From: Halopiger djelfimassiliensis | Lineage (GTDB): Archaea > Halobacteriota > Halobacteria > Halobacteriales > Natrialbaceae | Assembly: GCF_000455365.1 (NCBI RefSeq) | Contig: NZ_HG315686.1 | Coordinates: 1-64,000 of the forward strand | Direction of reading: 5' to 3' | DNA: 64,000 nucleotides | Part shown: piece by piece, positions 18,646 to 26,835 of the stretch | Numbering within the stretch: the first letter of the stretch is position 1 | How the letters are laid out: each line of letters opens with the position of its first letter | Position numbers and translations under genes: made by a program | The notes under the pieces: model-generated | Told to the model about the DNA's origin: nothing | Databases searched by the model: none | Seen by the model: only the letters and a program-made list of their open reading frames with translations

Positions 18646-20406
18646 TCAGTGAAGCAACGCATCCTCGTCGTACCGGTACCCGGCCTCTTCGAACAGGGTC
18701 CGAACTCGCTCGGTATCGATCTCGCCGTCGGATCCCGGAAACGTCGCGATACGGGAGTCGACCGCTCGCTCCCACTGGTCGTCACGGACGCCGACGAGCG
18801 AGTTTCGTGTCGCCGCCGGGTCCGCGAACCCACCGAAGAACTCGGAGACGACGTGTTCACGATCGATCAACCGCGAGAGGATCCGCCGGAAATGGGGGTT
18901 TCCGAGGACGGGATGATGAAGGTTGTAGCCGATCATGTAAAACGAGCTCGTCGGGCCGGTGATCGTCGAGGTTCCCGGTACTTCGCGGATTCGGTCGGTC
19001 ATCTCCGGCGGGACGTCGCTGCCGGTAATGTCGATCTCACCGTCCCGAAGCGCGTCGATCATCGCCCCCGCGTTCGGATCGACCCGGTATCTGAGCCCCG
19101 AGAACTGTGAAAACCCGTCGAGGATATCCGGTCTCTCGGCGACCCTGTCGCGGAAGACGTGGTCGTCGAACGGCTCGAGGACGAGTTCGGTAGCCGTGGC
19201 GTCGCCGAACCGGAAGAGCCCGGAGCCGATCGGCGCTTCGTTGTTGGTCACGAGCGCTTCCGTCCGGCGCTCGGCGACGACCGCCGACCGTGGCTCCCAG
19301 ACGTGTTCGGGGAGAAGGGGGATCGAAAGGACGCGTGCCGCGGCCGGACGAGCGGTGCTTCCGAACGAGAGCTGAACGGTTCGCTCGTCGAGAACGGCGA
19401 CGTTCTCGACGAGCGTCTGTCGACCCCGGTACCGCGGCGCGGGAACCCCGGCTTCGAGTTCGCCCAGCGACGTATCCCCCAAAAACCGGAGGGTGAAGGC
19501 GACGTCGTCCGCATCGAGCGAGTGGCCGTCGTGCCACGCGACGTCCGGGCGGAGCGTGATCGTCGCCCGTAGTCGGCCCGAGTCCTCCCACTCGATGTCC
19601 TCGGCCAGCCACGGAACGTACTCGTCGGCACCGCCACGGTACTCGTCGGTCCGGCGCGCGAGTGGATCGTACAGCAGTTCAAGCACGCCGTGGATTCTGT
19701 TACGATCGACCACGAGCGGATTCAGCCGCTCGGTCAACCCCTCCCCGTAGACGCCGACCGTGAGCGGTTCGTCGCGCGATCCATCGGCCGGTTCCCTCGA
19801 GAGGAGATCGATGTACTCGAGCGGTCGCCGCGGCGGCCTCGGCGCGTCGAGGGATCGCCTGACACCACCGATCTGGTGGGGGTACGCGACGACGGTATAC
19901 GGGGCCGTTTCCTCGAGGAAATCGAAGAGTTCGGAGAGGTGATCGCGACGCTCGCTTCCGGTGGACGTTCGCTGGGACTGAAGGTAGTTATCGGCCGTGA
20001 CGTTGGTGAAGTGAAACGGGTTTTGCCACCCTCGTTCGTTGACGAACTGCGAGTGGAGGAGTCCGCGAATCGCGTCGTACTCATCGAACCCGGGGTGTCT
20101 GAGAACGAAGACGTCGTAGTCGCCCTCGATGAGGACGTCCCGGTACAGTTCCGGCTCCGGCATCGGCTCGTGAGTCGTATCGATCCCCGCTTCCCGGAAG
20201 TTCTCCCGGAGCCGGCTCATGATCTTCGCGGCGATCGCGTCGTCGTCCGTTGGAACCGTCTTGATAGTGAGTTCGATCCGGTCGGGACCGGAGTTTTCGG
20301 CCCGCGACCAGAGTCGCTCCGAACAGCCGGCCAGCATACTGGCACCGAGACCGCTTGCACCCGCCAGCAACCGACGCCGTGTCATCGACGAAGCGACATC
20401 TTCCAT
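18646..20406 (-). CDS. Circularly permuted family-5 solute-binding lipoprotein
   Basis: A 586-residue Tat lipoprotein (R10-R12, lipobox L-A-G-C with C28) of the oligopeptide/nickel-type SBP_bac_5 family. The order of its parts is unusual. Residues about 43-186 look like the family's normal C-terminal segment (AGID strand, GDYDVF, the D-Y-L and P-Y-T-V-V-A-Y end). The usual N-terminal lobe starts only near 215 (LTVGVYGE, LYDPLAR, then ITLRPDVAWHDG). The chain ends at EEAGYRYDED, where normal members would continue into the segment here placed first. It stands alone, without permease or ATPase genes. The ligand is unknown. Confidence 0.85.
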   Translation of the reverse strand: MEDVASSMTRRRLLAGASGLGASMLAGCSERLWSRAENSGPDRIELTIKTVPTDDDAIAAKIMSRLRENFREAGIDTTHEPMPEPELYRDVLIEGDYDVFVLRHPGFDEYDAIRGLLHSQFVNERGWQNPFHFTNVTADNYLQSQRTSTGSERRDHLSELFDFLEETAPYTVVAYPHQIGGVRRSLDAPRPPRRPLEYIDLLSREPADGSRDEPLTVGVYGEGLTERLNPLVVDRNRIHGVLELLYDPLARRTDEYRGGADEYVPWLAEDIEWEDSGRLRATITLRPDVAWHDGHSLDADDVAFTLRFLGDTSLGELEAGVPAPRYRGRQTLVENVAVLDERTVQLSFGSTARPAAARVLSIPLLPEHVWEPRSAVVAERRTEALVTNNEAPIGSGLFRFGDATATELVLEPFDDHVFRDRVAERPDILDGFSQFSGLRYRVDPNAGAMIDALRDGEIDITGSDVPPEMTDRIREVPGTSTITGPTSSFYMIGYNLHHPVLGNPHFRRILSRLIDREHVVSEFFGGFADPAATRNSLVGVRDDQWERAVDSRIATFPGSDGEIDTERVRTLFEEAGYRYDEDALLH

Positions 20407-20550
20407 ACTGAGACCGGTACGCCACCACAGCGTATAGGACTTACTCTCGAGACGACAGCTCTCGCCCGACCCGCAGATTGATCGAAATCGCCGTTTCGAT
20501 GGGGTCGCGGTGCGACAATCGGACCGGTTCGCGTATTACCGACCGCGTCT

Positions 20551-20575
20551 TTTCCATATTATTATAGTATGGAAA
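20551..20575. promoter_or_regulatory. Perfect inverted repeat between the binding-protein gene and cetZ
   Basis: TTTCCATA (20551-20558) and TATGGAAA (20568-20575) face each other across nine A/T bases, in the most A+T-rich part of the divergent gap. It runs into AATATATA, a good TATA element for rightward transcription. The layout suits a dimeric regulator controlling one or both flanking genes. Confidence 0.45.
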
Positions 20576-20633
20576 TATATACTACGTAGTTCGGCGAATG
20601 TAATCGGTCGATGACGCTCTTTTCTTCGTTGGT

Positions 20634-20765
20634 ATGTCGAGCATAACAATACACGGAGAGGGTGGTGGTGAAGGCGTGGTACCCGTTCCGACTCCGGCCG
20701 AACGGATCGGCGTCTGCGGTTCGGTCCCGTTCGCATCGGGGGACGGCCACGAGAGAGAACCATGA
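20634..20765 (+). CDS. Possible 43-residue leader ORF overlapping the cetZ start
   Basis: An ATG at 20634 opens 43 codons whose TGA overlaps the cetZ start codon (ATGA at 20762-20765), the usual haloarchaeal sign of translational coupling. The product is glycine- and proline-rich with one cysteine and has no recognised domain. Composition does not prove coding, and cetZ itself may have an untranslated leader of about 160 bases. I keep it as a candidate only. Confidence 0.25.
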   Translation: MSSITIHGEGGGEGVVPVPTPAERIGVCGSVPFASGDGHEREP

Positions 20766-21919
20766 AGCTCGCACTCATCGGTTTCGGTCAGGCAGGTGGA
20801 AAGATCGTCGACGAGTTCCTGGCGTACGACGACGCGATCGACGGCGGCTTCGTCGAGGCGGCGGTCGCAGTCAACTCCGCGACGACGGATCTCAAAGGCC
20901 TCGAGAACGTCGCACGGAAGGATCGCGTTCTCGTCGGGCAGGCGCGCGTCAAAGGCCACGGCGTCGGTGCCGACAACGAACTCGGCGCACAGGTCACCGA
21001 GGCGGACATCGACGAGATACAGGGAGCGATCGACCGGATTCCGGTCCACGAAATCGACGCGTTCCTCGTCGTCGCCGGCATGGGCGGCGGTACCGGGTCC
21101 GGCGGCGCACCCGTCCTCGCGAAACACCTCAAGCGGATCTATACCCAACCCGTCTACGGGCTCGGGATCCTCCCGGCGACCGACGAGGGCGGGATCTATA
21201 CGCTCAACGCGGCCCGCTCGTTCCAGACGTTCGTCCGGGAAGTCGACAACCTCCTCGTCTTCGACAACGACGTCTGGCGCAGCGCCGGCGAGTCCGTCGC
21301 CGACGGCTACGGGCGGATCAATCGCGAAATCGTCGAACGGTTCGGGCTGTTGTTCGCCGCCGGCGAGGTACAGGCGGGGGATCACGTCGCCGAAAGCGTC
21401 GTCGACTCCTCGGAGATCATCAACACCCTCTGTGACGGCGTCTCGACGATCGGATACGCGCGGGAAGGCGTCGAGACCAACGACGGGCTGTTGTCGACGC
21501 TCCGAGATACCGAGGAGTTCGACGAAGGCGCGGCGACGAACCGAATGACGAGTCTCGTTCGGAAGGCCGCACTCGGGCGACTGACGCTCCCGTGTGACGT
21601 CTCGAGCGCCAATCGCGGGCTCGTCGTCGCGACCGGACCACCCGAACACCTAAACCGGAAAGGGGTCGAACGGGGCCGCCAGTGGCTCGAGGACGAGACC
21701 GGCAGCATGGAGATCCGCGGCGGCGATCACCCCCGGCCGGGACGCGAGGAGGTCGGCGCGATCGTGCTTCTCTCGGGCGTGACGGACGTTCCGCGGGTCG
21801 ATCAACTCCAGCAGGTCGCGATCGAGGCCCAGGAGACGACCGAGGCAGTACAGGCGAACGCCGAGGAGGAGTTTACGTCGCTTATGGATACCGGCGGAGA
21901 GATCGACGCGCTGTTTTGA
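20762..21919 (+). CDS. cetZ: CetZ tubulin-like cytoskeletal GTPase
   Basis: A 385-residue tubulin-superfamily GTPase that polymerises near the membrane and controls haloarchaeal cell shape and motility. It starts MKLALIGFGQAGGKI, the family N-terminus, and has the tubulin signature GGGTGSG at 108-114. The central DNDVWRSAGES and GYGRINREI segments correspond to the nucleotide-contact loops. It lacks the divisome-binding C-terminal tail of FtsZ1/FtsZ2, ending instead in an acidic E-I-D-A-L-F. It appears monocistronic; a GGCGG/CCGCC hairpin at 21941-21958 may end the transcript. Which CetZ group it belongs to needs a tree. Confidence 0.94.
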   Translation: MKLALIGFGQAGGKIVDEFLAYDDAIDGGFVEAAVAVNSATTDLKGLENVARKDRVLVGQARVKGHGVGADNELGAQVTEADIDEIQGAIDRIPVHEIDAFLVVAGMGGGTGSGGAPVLAKHLKRIYTQPVYGLGILPATDEGGIYTLNAARSFQTFVREVDNLLVFDNDVWRSAGESVADGYGRINREIVERFGLLFAAGEVQAGDHVAESVVDSSEIINTLCDGVSTIGYAREGVETNDGLLSTLRDTEEFDEGAATNRMTSLVRKAALGRLTLPCDVSSANRGLVVATGPPEHLNRKGVERGRQWLEDETGSMEIRGGDHPRPGREEVGAIVLLSGVTDVPRVDQLQQVAIEAQETTEAVQANAEEEFTSLMDTGGEIDALF

Positions 21920-22012
21920 GGCGGGCATCAGGCCTCACGTGGCGGCTTCGAGACCGCCGCTGTGGTCGGTAATCCACCCTTACCGTCCGAAAGCGCATCC
22001 CGGCAGTAATCA

Positions 22013-22046
22013 GTTCTTGTGATAGTAATCGTAAAGAGACAAGAAC
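22013..22046. promoter_or_regulatory. Inverted repeat upstream of a small zinc protein
   Basis: GTTCTTGT (22013-22020) and ACAAGAAC (22039-22046) form a perfect 8-base inverted repeat with an A/T-rich 18-base spacer. The direct repeat TGTGATAG (22019-22026 and 22051-22058) overlaps and follows it. Position just before ATG 22075 suggests an operator or a structured leader. Confidence 0.4.
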
Positions 22047-22074
22047 GAACTGTGATAGCTTCGTTGGACGGGCG

Positions 22075-22269
22075 ATGATCGGCCAACGACGGACGAACCG
22101 CGAATCGCTGGGGACGACGATGCACAATGCGGTAACGTCGGTGCTGTTCGGACGAACGGACGCCACGACGATCGAGGAGTGTCGCCGCTGCGGGAACGCG
22201 GCCGCTCCGACGGAGACCGCATGTCCCGTCTGTGGCTGTGACGACATCGTTACGTACCGGATCGGCTGA
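22075..22269 (+). CDS. Small zinc-ribbon protein
   Basis: A 64-residue protein with two knuckles, CRRCG and CPVCG, followed by CDDIV, as in rubredoxin-type zinc microproteins common in haloarchaea. ATG 22120 would give a 49-residue version that still has the whole zinc site. Function unknown. It is convergent with mptE (12 bases between stops) and preceded by a striking inverted repeat. Confidence 0.65.
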   Translation: MIGQRRTNRESLGTTMHNAVTSVLFGRTDATTIEECRRCGNAAAPTETACPVCGCDDIVTYRIG

Positions 22270-22281
22270 CGGCGGGACCGC

Positions 22282-22980
22282 TCACTCGAGCGGGAGCGCG
22301 TCCGTCTCGATCCCGTCCCGGCGGCCACGGAGGACGTCGAACCGGTCGTCCCGTCGCGACTCGAGCCAGTACAGCAACCGCGTTGCCCACTCGAGTTTCC
22401 GCGCTTTCGGCTCGCCGACGGACGGATCGTCGACGTCCCAGCCGACGAAGACGAGTCGATCGGCACCCAGATGATCGGCGAGAAACGCCGCCCGGTCGCC
22501 GTCGGTGAACCCGCCGAAGTTCCGGACGGGACCGCGTGGTGCTGCCTGCGTCGTCGGAAGGACGTACTCGTCGACACAGGTCGGGACGACGGACCGAACC
22601 GCAGGGATGTTGTCACCGTGAGCGTGGACCGCGACCGGAACGTCGCGTTCGGTCAGCCGGCGAACCGTCTCCGGGTTCTTGTCGAGATCAGTGACCATGC
22701 AGTCGACACCGATGCCGTGTTCCTCGAGCGTATCCGCCGCCGTCGAGGCCGCAAAGACGACGTCCGCCTCGCGGGCGCGTTCGAGTTCGGGTTCGGTCTC
22801 GAGCGACGGCCCCGCCCCTGCGATGGCGACGGTCGCCCCACGAGCGGCCGCGACCAACTCGAGGTCGAACGGGTCGGTCAGCGAAACGAGAACGTCACGG
22901 GCTTGCTCGTCGGCGGTTCGATCGTATCCGAACTCACGAAGGATAGCTTCGTAAACCGGTTCCCAGTCGTCGAATTCCAT
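22282..22980 (-). CDS. mptE: MptE-like 6-hydroxymethyl-7,8-dihydropterin pyrophosphokinase (DUF115)
   Basis: A 232-residue protein of the DUF115 family, the archaeal replacement for FolK: it transfers pyrophosphate from ATP to hydroxymethyl-dihydropterin for pterin cofactor synthesis. Family features are visible: I-A-G-A-G-P-S-L near residue 53, V-T-D-L-D-K-N-P (the metal-binding D-L-D), V-H-A-H-G-D-N and G-F-T-D-G-D-R-A. The neighbouring gene upstream on the same strand is folP, the next pathway step. A 258-base gap between them suggests mptE has its own promoter. Confidence 0.9.
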   Translation of the reverse strand: MEFDDWEPVYEAILREFGYDRTADEQARDVLVSLTDPFDLELVAAARGATVAIAGAGPSLETEPELERAREADVVFAASTAADTLEEHGIGVDCMVTDLDKNPETVRRLTERDVPVAVHAHGDNIPAVRSVVPTCVDEYVLPTTQAAPRGPVRNFGGFTDGDRAAFLADHLGADRLVFVGWDVDDPSVGEPKARKLEWATRLLYWLESRRDDRFDVLRGRRDGIETDALPLE

Positions 22981-23238
22981 GGTTTCGATCGTGTTTCGCC
23001 GTCAGATTCGCGATCCGGCGGTATTGCCGGGGCTATCCGACGTTGGACCTCGAGCCGTAACTATCCGTGCATTCGAATCGGCACGCCGTGTCCGTCGCGT
23101 CGACGGCGTCGTCACTGGGTGACACAATACCACAATAATTCCGTGTTGTGGGCCGGGGGTCGCCTCCAAAGTACCCCTACCCGGGAGGCCGCCCGGCGTC
23201 CACTCCCTCATTTCGAAGCCTCCGGTATAAGCTTTCTC

Positions 23239-24432
23239 TTACTGTAGTAGCCCGGCAAGCTCTTCGCCAACACGGCGTAGATCGCCGTCTCGGTCGGTAA
23301 TTCGCCGGGAAACATCGGCGAGTGAGATCGTCGTTCCGAGTAACAGATCGGAACCGGTGGCCCCGCCGTACAGTTCGGCGTCGGTGTCGGCAACGATCGC
23401 CGACAGTCGCTTGCGCCGGTCGCCGGAGAGGCCATCGAGTTCGATGATCAGGGGCTGGTACTCGTCGGCGACCTCGGGGTCGATGCCGCGCTCGGCGAGG
23501 TGGGTACGAAACTCCCGGCTCGAGCGAATATCCAGCCGCGTGGCCGTGACGTCGTCGCCGGTGACGCGTTCCCGTTCGGTAAACGCTGCGCCGATCAACG
23601 CCGCATCGCGCGTTTCGGCGACGTCGTGGGTTCGAATCACGTGTGCGCCGCGCTCGACGGCCATCGACGTCGCCGCTAGACTGACCGGTAACCGCGCGTC
23701 GGTCTCGCGGTCGGCGATCTCGCCGAGGAAGTTCTTCCGGTTGATCGAGACCAGCATCGGCCGCTCGAGCGCACGGAACTCCCGGAGCCGGCGGAACGTT
23801 TCGCGGTCGTCGGCGAGGGTCTGAGCCTCGCTCCACCCGCCGAAGGCGGGATCGACGATCGTCTTGTCCGTCAGGCCGTTCTGTTTCAGCGCCTCGTACA
23901 CCTGGTCGACGTAGTCGGCGTCGGCCGCCCACTTGGGGGACTTCCGGGTCTCCCAGTCGGTTTCCTCCACCGCACCGGGTCGGTCGAGATCCGGCGGACT
24001 CGCCATCTTCGCGACGGCGGCGTCGTGTTCCTCACAGACGGTCGGCATCTCGGGGTCGGCGAACCCACAGATGTCGTTGACCATGTCGAACCCCTTCGAG
24101 AGCGCCTCGTCCGCGACCGCGGCGTATCGGGTTTCGATCGAGAACACCGCGTCGCCGGAAACGCTTTCGATGGTCTCGAGCGCGACGTGGAGCCGCTCGA
24201 GTTCCTCCTCGGCAGAGAGAACCTCGAACCGCTTGTTGGCCGACTCGAGGCCGATATCGACGATGTCGGCCCCTTCGTCGATGAGTTCCTCGTCGACGTA
24301 CTGCGCTGCTTCGCCGGGGTCGTCGTAGACGCTCGGATCGTAGGGGGATTCCTCGCTAACGTTTAAGACGCCCATGATCCGGGGCGGATAATCGTCACCG
24401 ATCCCCAGCCCGGCCGCATCGACGTTGTGCAT
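23239..24432 (-). CDS. folP: Dihydropteroate synthase
   Basis: A 397-residue TIM-barrel enzyme that joins dihydropterin pyrophosphate to p-aminobenzoate for folate-type cofactors. Markers are I-M-G-V-L-N-V-S near residue 20, ADIVDIGLESAN, F-D-M-V-N-D-I-C-G (the pterin-binding N-D), V-S-I-N-R-K-N-F-L-G, and H-V-I-R-T-H-D-V near the end of the barrel (the usual R-V-H-D). It is longer than a bacterial DHPS (about 280 residues); the C-terminal 100 residues form an extra acidic domain typical of the haloarchaeal form. It is followed by mptE. A hairpin-rich stretch after the stop (23160-23200) may be a terminator. Confidence 0.92.
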   Translation of the reverse strand: MHNVDAAGLGIGDDYPPRIMGVLNVSEESPYDPSVYDDPGEAAQYVDEELIDEGADIVDIGLESANKRFEVLSAEEELERLHVALETIESVSGDAVFSIETRYAAVADEALSKGFDMVNDICGFADPEMPTVCEEHDAAVAKMASPPDLDRPGAVEETDWETRKSPKWAADADYVDQVYEALKQNGLTDKTIVDPAFGGWSEAQTLADDRETFRRLREFRALERPMLVSINRKNFLGEIADRETDARLPVSLAATSMAVERGAHVIRTHDVAETRDAALIGAAFTERERVTGDDVTATRLDIRSSREFRTHLAERGIDPEVADEYQPLIIELDGLSGDRRKRLSAIVADTDAELYGGATGSDLLLGTTISLADVSRRITDRDGDLRRVGEELAGLLQ

Positions 24433-24587
24433 ACCTCGACTGGGGAGAGGAGACGGAAAGGCACCGCGATTGCGGCGAAGGAGGCCCCGTCCCGCGACGG
24501 CGAACGGGCGTCGCTCGAGCTGTAGGCAGTGAACTCGAGAGAGCGGATCGTCTGCGAGTGCGTTCGTCGACGGAGACGAGCGCCCGT

Positions 24588-25859
24588 TTAGGTTCGCTGG
24601 CCGACGTTCGACCGTCGATCGTCGGGATTCGGCTCCGCGTCTTCGAGGGGGGCAAGCCGCGAGTCCCGCAGCAGTACTTTCTTGACGATCGATGGGTTCT
24701 CGAGCAGGCGGTGTTTCGCGTGGGCACCGCGCCCGCGGCCGCGACCCTCGCGTTCGGACTGGATCACGTTGAGGAAGTTCTGTTCCTGCAGGATCTCCTG
24801 GACGCGACGCTCCGAGAGCACGTCGAAATCGAGTTGTCGAGCGACTTCCTTGTACTGGTTGTAGATGATCTTCGTCGGGAATTCCTTTTCCGTGCTGTTC
24901 TCGGTCAGCAACGTCAGCGAGTAGAGGATCGCCTTGGCCTGCTGTGGGGAGCCTTCGATCAACTCGTTGAACCGGTCGGCCTCGGTTTTTTCCTTCGCGT
25001 CGCGGACGTGGTCGGCGGTGACGCGAGTATCGTTTTGCTTCTTTGCGATCCGGCCCGCGTTTCGAAGGATGTCGATCGCTTTGCGCGCATCACCGTGTTC
25101 CTGGGCGGCGAGCGCGGCGGTCAGCGGAATCACGTCGTCGGAGAGCACGCCGTCGTGGAACGCGTCGCGGCGTTTCTCGAGGATCTCGACGAGTTGATTC
25201 GCGTCGTACGGCGAGAAGACGAGTTCGTCCCGCGAGAGGCTCGATTTGACCCGTTCCGAGAGATGGTCGGGGAAGTCGATCTTGTTCGAAATGCCGATGA
25301 TACCGATGCTCGAATCCGAGATGCGCCGGTTCTCGCCGGCCCGAGAGAGTTTGCGCAACACCTCGTCGTCCTCGAGCATGTCGATCTCGTCGAGGATGAC
25401 GATCGTCACGTCGGTACACTGATCGACGGCCTGCCAGAGCCGTTTGTAGTAATCCCCCGTCCCGAGACCACGGTCGGGAACGGTCGTCCCGCTCCGGTCG
25501 GGTTCGTTGACGATCTGGGCGATCGTCTTGATGATCGACGCCTCAGTGTTCTGTTCGCCACAGTCGATAAACGCGTACTTCACCGTGACGTCGTCGCGTC
25601 TGGCCTCCGAGATCACCCGTTTGGTGACCGACCGCGAGATGAGCGACTTCCCCGTCCCGGTCTTTCCGAAGATGAACAGGTGGTTGGGCTCGCTCCCGAA
25701 GATCGCCGGATTCAGGGCGTCCGCAACCCGCTGCATTTGCTCGTCGCGTCCGACGATCCGGTCCGGACCGGGAAGATGTGTGATCTCGAGCAGGCGCTCG
25801 TCGGCAAAGACCGGATCGTCGTACCGAAAGAGTGGATCACGATCGTCGTTGGCGGACAT
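24588..25859 (-). CDS. cdc6: Orc1/Cdc6 replication initiator
   Basis: A 423-residue AAA+ origin-recognition protein. Walker A is GKTGTGKS (65-72), Walker B is ILDEID (155-160), sensor 1 follows at GISNKI, and the arginine-rich sensor 2 helix at HGDARKAIDILRNAG. The winged-helix DNA-binding domain fills about residues 310-400 (FPTKIIYNQYKEV, LSERRVQEIL). It binds origin repeats and loads MCM. Its gene starts right beside a 976-base intergenic region with five copies of a shared repeat, so it is likely the initiator for that origin. Haloarchaea carry several such genes. Confidence 0.96.
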   Translation of the reverse strand: MSANDDRDPLFRYDDPVFADERLLEITHLPGPDRIVGRDEQMQRVADALNPAIFGSEPNHLFIFGKTGTGKSLISRSVTKRVISEARRDDVTVKYAFIDCGEQNTEASIIKTIAQIVNEPDRSGTTVPDRGLGTGDYYKRLWQAVDQCTDVTIVILDEIDMLEDDEVLRKLSRAGENRRISDSSIGIIGISNKIDFPDHLSERVKSSLSRDELVFSPYDANQLVEILEKRRDAFHDGVLSDDVIPLTAALAAQEHGDARKAIDILRNAGRIAKKQNDTRVTADHVRDAKEKTEADRFNELIEGSPQQAKAILYSLTLLTENSTEKEFPTKIIYNQYKEVARQLDFDVLSERRVQEILQEQNFLNVIQSEREGRGRGRGAHAKHRLLENPSIVKKVLLRDSRLAPLEDAEPNPDDRRSNVGQRT

Positions 25860-25910
25860 TGCAGTACCGGGTGTCTTCCGGCTGGATTGAAATAAAGGTA
25901 TGGAGATCGA

Positions 25911-25922
25911 TCGCGGATGTAA
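25911..25922 (+). repeat. Origin repeat core, copy 1 (partial)
   Basis: Only the 12-base core TCGCGGATGTAA is kept; the C-run upstream of it is missing. It lies about 50 bases from the orc1/cdc6 start codon, inside that gene's probable promoter, so binding could also autoregulate the gene. Confidence 0.6.
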
Positions 25923-26043
25923 ATAGACCGGTATATGGACTGAGGCGCACGTTTTCGGGCATCGATCCGTTACCGATCAGTAACGCCGGCATCGCGCTTC
26001 TAACCGGAGCGAAACGCTGCCTCGAGACCGCCGTTCGAACACG

Positions 26044-26065
26044 GACACCCCCGTCGCGGATGTAA
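26044..26065 (+). repeat. Origin repeat, copy 2
   Basis: A 22-base unit: ACACCCCC, then G and the core TCGCGGATGTAA. It differs from copy 3 at the first base only. Confidence 0.75.
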
Positions 26066-26230
26066 CGGCGTTGACGACCGTTCGACGGGGCAAATCGGGA
26101 CCGACGGAATTCGAATCCGATCGGGGAACCGAGTTCCGATCTCGAGTGACCGAAGAATCCAGCCCGTTCGATCCGGAAAACTACCATCTGACTCTCGGCG
26201 ACCGGCGGACATCGATGGCCGTTCGGGGCA

Positions 26231-26252
26231 CACACCCCCGTCGCGGATGTAA
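26231..26252 (+). repeat. Origin repeat, copy 3 (reference copy)
   Basis: The 22-base unit starts CACACCCCC and ends with the core TCGCGGATGTAA. It faces the inverted copies 72 and 126 bases to its right, the back-to-back layout expected around an origin core. Confidence 0.75.
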
Positions 26253-26323
26253 CGCCGAACGGGTGGGGTGTCTTCGATCTGATCGTGGAATATCCGAGAA
26301 AGCAGCCCCGAAATCGCACGATT

Positions 26324-26345
26324 TTACATCCGCGACAAAGGTGTG
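26324..26345 (-). repeat. Origin repeat, copy 4 (inverted)
   Basis: Read on the minus strand, it matches the reference copy at 19 of 22 positions, with TTT in place of CCC just before the G and the intact core. Confidence 0.7.
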
Positions 26346-26377
26346 TTCCGAAACAGGGGTCCCCCACCGACGAGGGC

Positions 26378-26399
26378 TTACAAACGCGAGGGGGGTGTG
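26378..26399 (-). repeat. Origin repeat, copy 5 (inverted)
   Basis: Read on the minus strand, it matches the reference copy at 19 of 22 positions: the C-run is one longer and the core has TT for GA. It still ends TGTAA. Confidence 0.6.
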
Positions 26400-26835
26400 T
26401 CCGTCTCACATCACACGCACGGCCGTTTCGATGCGTACCACGGCGGCTGTTTTCGAGTGGTTTCGACACACAGGCGGCTCCCCTGGATCACCGGACTACT
26501 CGAGCGATCGCACCGCTACAACAGGATCCACAACTCATCATCTACTAGCTATCTACTAGCTAGTTCCGAGGCCAAGAAGAAAGAAAGGAAGACAGAAACA
26601 GCACAGCAAGAACCGAACAGGGAATCCTCGAGAACCCGTTCTTTCCAGTCTCCGACCCTATCACTTCCCGCAACGGTCTCGAGCGCGCTCCTTTTGGACG
26701 TGCGCTCGATAGTTCGCGTATGCTCCGGACTGGAATCGACGTTCCTTACCGCTGGAAACGCTTGCAACCGTTCCCCCTCGGACGGACGGTCGGTTTGCTT
26801 ACTCGTGCCTTCGAGACGACAGCGGTGAGACAGCA

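Larger units (their letters stand above)
25860..26835. other. Candidate replication origin region
   Basis: This 976-base gap lies between the divergently transcribed orc1/cdc6 and trmJ genes. It holds no convincing gene: its reading frames are short and not acidic. It has five copies of a repeat with core TCGCGGATGTAA, three in forward and two in reverse orientation, the better copies carrying a run of five or six C (or G) bases. An A-rich stretch at 26511-26610, including a CTACTAGCTA direct repeat, could be the unwinding element. An origin next to an initiator gene is the standard archaeal arrangement; activity here is inference. Confidence 0.75.

Noticed and set aside
22981-23238. A structured RNA in the folP-mptE gap
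   Set aside because: A GCCTCC/GGAGGC stem is present near 23164-23192, but it fits a terminator after folP better than a stable RNA gene; nothing else supports one.
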